Part shown: in pieces, positions 1 to 5,210 of the stretch
Position numbering within the stretch: the stretch's first letter is position 1
How the letters are laid out: every line of letters begins with the position of its first letter
Assembly (NCBI GenBank): GCA_910589185.1
Contig: CAJUSU010000042.1
Coordinates: 1 to 7,120, forward strand
Origin: an uncultured Clostridia bacterium
Lineage (GTDB): Bacteria > Bacillota > Clostridia > TANB77 > CAG-508
Direction: 5' to 3'
Length of the DNA: 7,120 nucleotides
Made by a program: the position numbers and the translations under genes
The notes under the pieces: model-generated
Database searches by the model: none
What the model was told of the DNA's origin: nothing
Seen by the model: only the letters and a program-made list of their open reading frames with translations

Positions 1-952
1 ACCACCAGACCGTACTGTCTGAGGCACTTGGTCTCTTCTGACGTCCCGTACTCGAACTGTTCCATGCATCCGTTACTCCTTGGTAATATTTGTACTGTGG
101 GCCTTCGCTTGTGATTGCATATCCGTATGTTCCACTTCCATTATATCCGTTATTTACTACCTCGCTTGCTGCTAATAACCATAAGTAATCATTACATGTA
201 CTTGTACTTGCCGTATTATATGTTGGAATGTACTTTTTCTTTACTTGTTTGATATAGCTCTTATTATTTAAGTTTGCTCCTAAGCCTCCTATTGCTCCAC
301 TCTGCGCTGCTGCATTTGTGCTATATCCGTTTAAGTCTTTTCTCATTTGGGTATTTGCCCAGCCTCCTGAGTTGGTATCGCTTCCGTTCATACTCTTGTA
401 TGTGCTTCCTGTCATGAAATCTAAAAATTCAAATGATATACTTGCCTTCGTGTGGTTTCCTCCGTATGCTCCACTGTTTACTAAGTCGTCGTGCTTGAAG
501 CCTAGCACTCTTACTCTTTTGACTTCTCCCTCATATTCTACTTCGAACAAATCCCCTAGCTTGATGGTATATCTTTTTCCGTCTACTGTTACTGTTGCTT
601 CTTCTGTTTCACTTGTAATAGTATCATCCTTTGCTATTTCTTGTGCTATTTTTTCAATAGTCGCCCAATCTGATTTGATATTTTCTATTGGTTCGTCTGT
701 TGGAGTATTTGTTCCTCCATTTCCTGTTCCATTCAAATATTCGTCTACCATATTATCTATACTATTTATATATTCTTGTTCATTTTTTATTGCCTCTGCT
801 GTTTTTTCCTTGGCGTCTTGTGCCTTCTTAAATATACTGTTGTCTCCCATGGTATACATTAGAGTTACACCTGCCAATATCAGTAACACTACTATCGTTA
901 CAACCAATGCTACAAGTGTTATACCTGTTTCTCTTCTTAATTTTTGTTTCAT
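1..952 (-). CDS. Prepilin-like DUF6273-type surface protein, copy 1 (3' end cut by window)
   Basis: The frame opens at ATG 952-950 and runs off the left edge, giving 317 complete codons and no stop. AGGAGG at 970-965 lies 12 nt before the ATG. The protein starts MKQKLRRETG, then ITLVALVV and a hydrophobic stretch (about residues 11-33), resembling a class III/prepilin signal with cleavage after Gly10. An acidic/basic, probably coiled segment (about 40-72) and a Gly/Asn/Thr/Pro linker (about 74-90) follow. The C-terminal part has motifs shared with the two other copies: RVRVLGFKHDDLV, ASISFEFLDFMTG, KSYIKQVKKKYI, CNDYLWLLAASEVV and the start of a WW(W)LRSP block at the window edge. These resemble DUF6273, a C-type-lectin/FGE-like domain by family knowledge. 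It is probably exported and held in the membrane by the uncleaved or cleaved N-terminal helix. Residue +5 after the putative cleavage site is Ala, not the Glu of true pilins. Exact function is unknown. Confidence 0.85.
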   Translation of the reverse strand, partial: MKQKLRRETGITLVALVVTIVVLLILAGVTLMYTMGDNSIFKKAQDAKEKTAEAIKNEQEYINSIDNMVDEYLNGTGNGGTNTPTDEPIENIKSDWATIEKIAQEIAKDDTITSETEEATVTVDGKRYTIKLGDLFEVEYEGEVKRVRVLGFKHDDLVNSGAYGGNHTKASISFEFLDFMTGSTYKSMNGSDTNSGGWANTQMRKDLNGYSTNAAAQSGAIGGLGANLNNKSYIKQVKKKYIPTYNTASTSTCNDYLWLLAASEVVNNGYNGSGTYGYAITSEGPQYKYYQGVTDAWNSSSTGRQKRPSASDSTVWW

Positions 953-1073
953 TTTTAATCTTTTCCTCCTTTTGCTTTCTTGAATAGATAGCTTGTTTAT
1001 CAAATATTTCTATCTTCTTTTGTTTTTAGTATCTTCTCTTTTTAGTTGTTTTATACTAACTTTTATTTGTTTT

Positions 1074-1103
1074 AGTATAACATTCTGTTTTAAAACATGT
1101 CAA
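1074..1103 (-). promoter_or_regulatory. Strong sigma-A-type promoter for copy 1
   Basis: On the minus strand a perfect -35 TTGACA (1103-1098) is followed by an 18-nt spacer and a -10 TATACT (1079-1074), preceded by TG in the extended -10 position. The predicted transcription start is near 1067, leaving a leader of about 115 nt before the ATG at 952. The leader holds a weak 6-bp inverted repeat (986-991 with 1010-1015, 18-nt loop). I see no GEMM/c-di-GMP riboswitch core in it. Confidence 0.7.
1086..1097. promoter_or_regulatory. 12-bp perfect palindrome in the promoter spacer, candidate operator
   Basis: TGTTTTAAAACA is self-complementary over all 12 bases. It fills most of the spacer, directly abutting the -35 box of the copy 1 promoter. 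A dimeric regulator bound here would block RNA polymerase. The regulator is unknown, and AT-rich DNA produces short palindromes by chance, so the role is inferred. Confidence 0.4.
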
Positions 1104-1146
1104 GTTTTACTATAACAAATTTTTTTGACTTTATTCTCATTTTATA

Positions 1147-1175
1147 TTGAAATTATTTTCATTTTGGGTTAAGAT
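1147..1175 (+). promoter_or_regulatory. Probable promoter for the DUF4912-GH57 unit
   Basis: TTGAAA (1147-1152), a 17-nt spacer and TAAGAT (1170-1175, four of six consensus bases) would start transcription near 1182, about 30 nt before the ATG. An upstream TTGACT at 1125-1130 is an alternative -35, but its matching -10 (TGAAAT at 1148) is poorer. This is the only plausible promoter stretch before the plus-strand genes. Confidence 0.4.
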
Positions 1176-1212
1176 TATATCATAGTTTTAAATCGGACAA
1201 ACGGAGGATAAA

Positions 1213-1548
1213 ATGCCAAGAAAAACAAAAGATGAAGAAGTGAAAAAAGTAACAAAAACAAGCTCTAAAAAAGCTAATACTGTAGAAGTAGAGAAAAAAT
1301 CTACTTCTATTAAAAAAGCTACTAAAACGGCAACCTCTAAAAAAACTACTACAGCCAAAAAGAAATCGACTACTATCAAAGAAACAACAGTAAAGACACC
1401 TGAGAAGAAAACAACTACCAAAAGTTCTACTGCCAAAAAAACTACAGCAAAAAAAGCAACTGCTGCTAAAACAACTAAGAAAACTACAACAAAAAAGACA
1501 ACACAAACAACTAGAAAAAGAACTACTACTAAAAAAGCCAAACCAGTT
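1213..1548 (+). repeat. Lys/Thr-rich low-complexity coding stretch
   Basis: This segment encodes the basic tail of the DUF4912 protein. The DNA is a degenerate repetition of AAA/AAG and ACT/ACA codons, so it may be prone to length change by slippage. It also creates long antisense open frames, which are artefacts of the composition. Confidence 0.8.
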
Positions 1549-2136
1549 ATCACAACAGAATACTATGATTTGCCAGCAGTATATAACAGAACTATTGTAA
1601 AAATATTAGCACAGACACCTTCTAGTCTATTTGTTTATTGGGAAATTTCTGAAGATGATAAAAAGAAATTACAAGAGCAATATGGAGAATCATTTTTTCA
1701 AAATACAAAACCATATTTAGTGATTACCAATGAAACTATGAACTACTCTTTTGAAACAGAAATTAATGATTATGCTAATAGTTGGTACATTCACATTCAT
1801 GATAGCTCTTGTAAATATGGCGTACAATTAATTAGAAAATCAACCAATCATAATACAGATAATTCTCATTCTGTTATTAACATTATTTCTTCTAATGAAA
1901 TTGCTACTCCAAATGATCACATTTTATTTGATAAACTTGGTAAAACAGTATTTTTTAGAGATGTAAAGAGCAATCGTGAAATTGAGAAAGATATTTCTTC
2001 TCTATCATTTATTAGTAATATTGGTAGAGTTTATAATATTTATGATTTATATAAAGAAATTTACAAAAATGAATTAAATGGAGATGAGTTAGGAATGGGA
2101 CTTTCCTCTTCTGGATTCAGTTCCAATTTTCGTTAA
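1213..2136 (+). CDS. DUF4912 protein with Lys/Thr-rich basic N-terminal tail
   Basis: ATG 1213 is preceded by GGAGG (1203-1207) at 5 nt spacing; 307 residues, TAA stop. Residues 1-112 are almost only Lys, Thr, Ala and Ser in KKTTTKK/AKKTTAKK-like runs, as in histone-H1-like or AlgP-like tails. From about residue 117 a folded domain begins with YYDLPAVYNRTIVKILAQ and a FVYWEIS motif (140-146), typical of DUF4912. The domain continues through WYIHIHDSS to about residue 250, followed by a short Gly/Ser-rich C-terminus. DUF4912 has no established biochemical role, but it is often found beside GH57 alpha-glucan enzymes, and the next gene here is one. A structural or glycan/nucleic-acid-binding role is possible. 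The tail suggests binding to a polyanion, which is inference. There is no signal peptide or membrane segment, so it is probably cytoplasmic. Confidence 0.85.
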   Translation: MPRKTKDEEVKKVTKTSSKKANTVEVEKKSTSIKKATKTATSKKTTTAKKKSTTIKETTVKTPEKKTTTKSSTAKKTTAKKATAAKTTKKTTTKKTTQTTRKRTTTKKAKPVITTEYYDLPAVYNRTIVKILAQTPSSLFVYWEISEDDKKKLQEQYGESFFQNTKPYLVITNETMNYSFETEINDYANSWYIHIHDSSCKYGVQLIRKSTNHNTDNSHSVINIISSNEIATPNDHILFDKLGKTVFFRDVKSNREIEKDISSLSFISNIGRVYNIYDLYKEIYKNELNGDELGMGLSSSGFSSNFR

Positions 2137-2204
2137 CATATCATTTAGTTTCACTGCAATTATACTTGCTTAGGACTAAAAAAAGATAAAAAGGAGAAAC
2201 AGTA

Positions 2205-3839
2205 ATGACATCCAAAAAAGGTTATGTAAGTTTTGTTTTACATGCACATTTGCCTTTTATCCATCACCCTGAAAGTGATGATTACTTAGAGGAAGAATGG
2301 TTATTTGAAGCTATTTCAGAAACCTATATTCCTCTACTTATAAACTTTCAAAAATTAGAGGAGGAAAAAGTTGACTTTCGTGTTACTATGTCAATGACGC
2401 CCCCTCTTTTAAATATGCTTGATAATCAGTTATTACAAGAAAAATATATTAAGTATCTCAATACTCACATTGAACTTGCACAAAAAGAAATTATAAGAAC
2501 AAAAGGTAATGATAAGGAAAATGAGCTTGCTCATTATTATTTTAATCGTTATTCTAATGATTTACACTTATTTCAAGATATTTATCATTGTAATCTAATT
2601 AATGGTTTTAAGCATTTTCAAGACATTGGCGTATTAGAAATCATTACTTGTGGAGCTACCCATGGTTACTTTCCTATTTTATACGTTAATGAAAAAACAA
2701 TTAGAGCTCAAATTGCAGTTGGTGTACAAACCTATGAAAGATATTTTGGAAAAAAACCTCGTGGTATTTGGCTTCCTGAATGTGGCTATGTTCCTGAATC
2801 TGATAAATATTTAAAAGAATTCGGTATTGAATATATTATTACAGAATCTCATGGTATTTTATATGCAGACCCTACTCCTATTTATGGTACTTTTGCACCT
2901 ATTGTTTCTCCTGAAGGAATAATTGCTTTCGGGCGTGACATTGAGTCTTCTAGACAAGTTTGGAGTTCTATTAATGGTTATCCTGGTGATGTTAATTACC
3001 GTGAATTCTATCGCGATATTGGCTATGATGCTCCTTATGATTATATTAAGCCATATATTGCTTGCAATGGTGTTCGTGTTAATACTGGTATTAAATATTA
3101 CCGTATCACTGGAAAAGACTGTCCTAAAGATTATTATAATGTACAATGGGCACAAGATACCATTAATAAGCAAACAGGCCATTTCTTTGATAGCAGAGTA
3201 TCTCAAATTAATACTTTAGCATCACTTACTACTAATCCGCCTATCATTCTTTGCCCTTATGATGCAGAACTTTTTGGGCATTGGTGGTATGAAGGTCCTG
3301 ATTGGCTATATACTTTATTTAAGAAAATTTACTATGATGAGAGTAATTTTAGCTTAATTACTCCAAGTGAATATATTGATAAATATCCTATGATGCAAAT
3401 TTCTACTCCTTGCCGCTCTAGCTGGGGTGCAAATGGATATAGTGAGGTCTGGCTTAACCAAACTAATGACTATGCACATAAACATCTCCATGAAACTGGT
3501 GATAGAATGGTACAATTAGCCCAAAAATTTAGTAACTTAGAAAATGAAAATCCTGAAACGCCGAAACTAAAAAAAGAAAAGGCAATTAAAATTCGTGCTT
3601 TAAATCAATGTGCTAGAGAATTGTTACTCCTTCAGAGTAGTGATTGGTTATTTATTATTACTAATGGAACTATGGTAGATTATGCAAAAAAAAGAATTAA
3701 AGATCATGTCGGTAGATTTACAAGATTGTATCATGCTTTAATGAATAATGAATTTGATAAAGATTTTATTACATTCTTAGAAGATATTGAAGAAAAAGAT
3801 TGTATTTTTCCAGAAATTGATTATAGGATTTATTGTTAA
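2205..3839 (+). CDS. GH57 1,4-alpha-glucan branching enzyme (DUF1957 C-terminal domain)
   Basis: 544 residues; GGAG (2193-2196) lies 8 nt before ATG 2205. The N-terminus has the GH57 signature YVSFVLHAHLPFIHHPE (7-23). CGATHGYFP (149-157) and GIWLPECGY (187-195) follow; Glu192 is at the place of the family nucleophile. CPYDAELFGHWW (350-361) puts Asp353 at the acid/base position. Trp407 and Trp416 in the SSWG...VW segment match the aromatic substrate-binding positions of branching enzymes of this class. Residues about 430-540 are the helical DUF1957 domain (LNQCARELLLLQSSDW). Length and motif order fit a complete enzyme that cuts alpha-1,4 glucan and re-attaches the fragment by an alpha-1,6 bond, making a glycogen-like polymer in the cytoplasm. 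It lies 68 bp after the DUF4912 gene with no terminator between, so the two are probably co-transcribed. No other glycogen gene is in view. Confidence 0.92.
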   Translation: MTSKKGYVSFVLHAHLPFIHHPESDDYLEEEWLFEAISETYIPLLINFQKLEEEKVDFRVTMSMTPPLLNMLDNQLLQEKYIKYLNTHIELAQKEIIRTKGNDKENELAHYYFNRYSNDLHLFQDIYHCNLINGFKHFQDIGVLEIITCGATHGYFPILYVNEKTIRAQIAVGVQTYERYFGKKPRGIWLPECGYVPESDKYLKEFGIEYIITESHGILYADPTPIYGTFAPIVSPEGIIAFGRDIESSRQVWSSINGYPGDVNYREFYRDIGYDAPYDYIKPYIACNGVRVNTGIKYYRITGKDCPKDYYNVQWAQDTINKQTGHFFDSRVSQINTLASLTTNPPIILCPYDAELFGHWWYEGPDWLYTLFKKIYYDESNFSLITPSEYIDKYPMMQISTPCRSSWGANGYSEVWLNQTNDYAHKHLHETGDRMVQLAQKFSNLENENPETPKLKKEKAIKIRALNQCARELLLLQSSDWLFIITNGTMVDYAKKRIKDHVGRFTRLYHALMNNEFDKDFITFLEDIEEKDCIFPEIDYRIYC

Positions 3840-3840
3840 A

Positions 3841-3890
3841 GATAAAAATAGAACCATTTATGCTGTGAAATAAGTGGTTCTATTTTTATC
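3841..3890. terminator. Bidirectional intrinsic terminator between convergent genes
   Basis: GATAAAAATAGAACCA (3841-3856) is perfectly complementary to 3875-3890. Pairing continues inward through one G-T pair to 3861/3870, giving about 21 pairs and an 8-nt loop. Each strand ends in a TATTTTTAT tract, so it can stop transcription from both the GH57 gene (stop at 3837-3839) and the Rpn gene. Its last base is also the first base of the Rpn stop codon. Confidence 0.92.
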
Positions 3891-4078
3891 TATTTTCTTA
3901 TTTGTTCTTTGCTTACTCCTGTAATTTCAACAATTGTTTCTATATCTATTCCTTTTTCTAACATTTTCTTTGCTGTTTCTAGTTTTGCACGTTTTTCTCC
4001 CTCTCTTCTTCCTTCCTTTTTTCCATTTCTAAATATTCTCTTATTTTCTTCATCTATCATGTCTAATACTGCTAACAT
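3890..4078 (-). CDS. Candidate intragenic small protein: C-terminal 62 residues of Rpn (RpnS-like)
   Basis: Inside the Rpn gene, in the same frame, ATG 4078-4076 (Met276) is preceded by GAGGGAGG (4093-4086). The GGAGG core lies 7 nt from the ATG, a better initiation site than that of the full-length protein. The product would run from MLAVLDMIDEENK to the common stop. It contains the GKKEGRREGEK region and the terminal helical motif but no nuclease residues. By established knowledge, some enterobacterial rpn genes make a short C-terminal protein from an internal start that inhibits the nuclease. Here the case rests only on the start signals; the Gly-Gly-Lys codons could create the SD by chance. 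Confidence 0.5.
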   Translation of the reverse strand: MLAVLDMIDEENKRIFRNGKKEGRREGEKRAKLETAKKMLEKGIDIETIVEITGVSKEQIRK

Positions 4079-4903
4079 TTCTTTTCCTCCCTCTTTTAAA
4101 TTTTTTATTAATTTATTTGCTTCTTCTTTCTCTAATTTTCTTCTTAATGTTAATTCTATAATTGTTATTAATAATTCTTTTTGTTCTTCTGTATAGACTT
4201 TATCTTTGTTATTTAATTCTTGTACTATTTTTTCCAAGTTAATAGCTAAAGTATTTGTATATCTTGCTTTTTCTATTAGCATTGTTTTTGACAAAAAGCT
4301 TTCTTCTTGCAACAACTCTTCTTCTGTATAATTATTGATATCGATAATATTGTATTTAGCAAATTCTATTCTTTCATATCCTTCTAGCTTTTCTTGTGTT
4401 TCTTTGATATAATTTTTTACTTTCCATTTTTTTCTCCCAGTATATAATACAATTGGTATTACTGTTGGATATTTATATTCTTTTCTTTCTATTTGCTTTC
4501 TATCGATTGCGCTTTTTATTATCTCTAATGAATATTCTAAAATTCTTAATGGCATAGTATAATCTATTTTTGTTTGATGCTCTATAAGAAAAAATATATT
4601 TTTTTCTCTTAATTTATATATAATATCACACTCTTGATTTTTTAATTTTGATGTAACAAAACTACTATTATACTTTTCTAATTGCTTCTCTGTTATTGGC
4701 ACTTCTAAGTTTAATGCTTTGTTAATAAATTTTTCTACTTCTTTTTTGTCTTCTAATATTTTTCTAAATATTTTGTCATGTTCATTATTTATTTGTTTTC
4801 CAAGTATATGATATGTTTCACTAGTTTCATTTAATTGGTTTTCTGTCTTTCTTTTCGAAAACTTTTGGTATTTCAAATAATCTTTATATGTAAATGTTTC
4901 CAC
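3890..4903 (-). CDS. Rpn/YhgA-like PD-(D/E)XK nuclease (recombination-promoting nuclease / putative transposase family)
   Basis: 337 residues, TAG stop. The start is GTG (4903-4901), 8 nt after AGGAG (4916-4912); no in-frame ATG occurs before residue 117. HDKIFRKILEDKKEVEKFI (42-60), CDIIYKL (92-98) with Asp93, FFLIEHQTK (104-112) with Glu108 and Gln110, MPLRILEYSLEII (117-129) and TVIPIVLYTGRKKWKV (147-162) are in the order of the YhgA-like/Rpn nuclease domain. The D...ExQ set is the expected PD-(D/E)XK active site. The C-terminus has GKKEGRREGEK and a short helical MLEKGIDIETIVEITG motif typical of the family. Rpn proteins are DNA endonucleases that stimulate RecA-independent recombination; some act as anti-phage toxins. 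It looks intact and catalytically competent. It is monocistronic, convergent with the GH57 gene, and has an internal start described separately. Confidence 0.88.
   Translation of the reverse strand: METFTYKDYLKYQKFSKRKTENQLNETSETYHILGKQINNEHDKIFRKILEDKKEVEKFINKALNLEVPITEKQLEKYNSSFVTSKLKNQECDIIYKLREKNIFFLIEHQTKIDYTMPLRILEYSLEIIKSAIDRKQIERKEYKYPTVIPIVLYTGRKKWKVKNYIKETQEKLEGYERIEFAKYNIIDINNYTEEELLQEESFLSKTMLIEKARYTNTLAINLEKIVQELNNKDKVYTEEQKELLITIIELTLRRKLEKEEANKLIKNLKEGGKEMLAVLDMIDEENKRIFRNGKKEGRREGEKRAKLETAKKMLEKGIDIETIVEITGVSKEQIRK
4086..4093 (-). promoter_or_regulatory. Internal Shine-Dalgarno within the Rpn gene
   Basis: Read on the minus strand it is GAGGGAGG, followed by AAAAGAA and ATG. 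It decides the internal start at 4078. The same bases encode Lys-Glu-Gly-Gly-Lys in the long protein. Confidence 0.5.
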
Positions 4904-4918
4904 ATTAGTTTCTCCTAT

Positions 4919-4947
4919 ATTATAGCAATTTGTTTTACCTCTTTCAA
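4919..4947 (-). promoter_or_regulatory. Promoter of the Rpn gene, nearly touching its start
   Basis: TTGAAA (4947-4942), a 17-nt spacer and a perfect TATAAT (4924-4919) lie directly upstream. The expected transcription start is near 4912, so most or all of the AGGAG (4916-4912) would be outside the mRNA and the leader would be about 8 nt. Confidence 0.65.
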
Positions 4948-5032
4948 GTAATTTTATTCAATTTAATTTTGTTTTTGGAAATTTGTTAGAATTTCTTTGA
5001 CGTAAATATATTTGAATTTATGAAATAAAAAT

Positions 5033-5083
5033 GATGTATGTTCCCTTTTTGGTAAGAAAATGCTTACCTTTAGAACATACATC
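5033..5083 (-). terminator. Nested hairpin downstream of copy 2, probable terminator
   Basis: GATGTATGTTC (5033-5043) and GAACATACATC (5073-5083) form an 11-bp perfect outer stem. GGTAAG (5051-5056) and CTTACC (5063-5068) form an inner 6-bp stem. Read from the copy 3-copy 2 operon the structure is followed by ATTTTTATTT (5032-5023), a fair U-tract. It may instead be a remnant of a small mobile repeat, as the two-part stem is unusual for a terminator. Confidence 0.45.
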
Positions 5084-5084
5084 T

Positions 5085-5113
5085 ATATTAATACATATTT
5101 TATTATTTTTCAA
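5085..5113 (-). promoter_or_regulatory. Weak promoter-like site upstream of the nested hairpin
   Basis: TTGAAA (5113-5108), 17 nt, then TAATAT (5090-5085) would start a minus-strand RNA near 5078, inside the hairpin. The DNA here is very AT-rich, so chance is likely. The rest of the 4904-5192 gap shows no gene. Confidence 0.2.
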
Positions 5114-5132
5114 GGAAAACTCGTCGACTTTT

Positions 5133-5139
5133 TTCGACA
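5133..5139 (-). promoter_or_regulatory. Spo0A-box-like heptamer
   Basis: The minus strand reads TGTCGAA, identical to the 0A box of spore-forming Bacillota. It lies within a small inverted repeat (GTCGA 5123-5127, TCGAC 5134-5138). A single copy far from a clear promoter is weak evidence. Confidence 0.2.
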
Positions 5140-5187
5140 CTAAGAGTATCAAGCCCTTTTACTACTGAATTTATAAGGCATATTTTA

Positions 5188-5210
5188 ATTTTCTATATGC
5201 AAAATCCTGG
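5188..5210. repeat. Shared 3'-end block, copy 2
   Basis: A 23-bp segment identical to 6273-6295. It encodes PGFCI-stop and continues 5 bases past the stop codon, immediately after the variable patch. Confidence 0.85.

Larger units (their letters stand above)
1048..1116. repeat. Three related 13-mers in the divergent intergenic region
   Basis: GTTTTATACTAAC (1048-1060), GTTTTAGTATAAC (1069-1081) and GTTTTACTATAAC (1104-1116) share the frame GTTTTA(N4)AAC; the second and third differ at one base. The second overlaps the minus-strand -10 box, and the third ends beside the -35 box. They could be binding sites or simply -10-like AT-rich motifs. The rest of the 953-1212 gap holds no gene I can support. 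Confidence 0.35.

Noticed and set aside
318..983. Plus-strand open frame of 221 codons
   Set aside because: It is antisense to copy 1, which has an SD, a promoter and two paralogues; the hydrophobic product reflects the complement of its codons. The same applies to 5238-5483 and 5935-6222.
953..1067. Riboswitch (for example c-di-GMP) in the copy 1 leader
   Set aside because: Pilin genes in Clostridia sometimes carry one, but I see neither the conserved core nor stable stems here.
1180..1553. Two minus-strand frames rich in Phe/Val/Cys
   Set aside because: They are the complement of the Lys/Thr-rich tail of the DUF4912 gene and have no start signals.
2859..3219. Two frames inside the GH57 gene
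   Set aside because: They overlap the catalytic-domain coding sequence and are shadows of it.
3909..4196. Plus-strand frame opposite the Rpn gene
   Set aside because: It lies antisense to the Rpn C-terminal region and shows no SD.
5073..5083. LexA box suggested by GAAC/GTTC halves in the nested hairpin
   Set aside because: The halves are oriented and spaced wrongly (GTTC 5040-5043, GAAC 5073-5076) for the GAAC-N4-GTTC operator.
5060..5143. 27-codon plus-strand frame starting MLTFRTYIYI
   Set aside because: It begins within the hairpin loop, has no SD, and its composition matches intergenic DNA.
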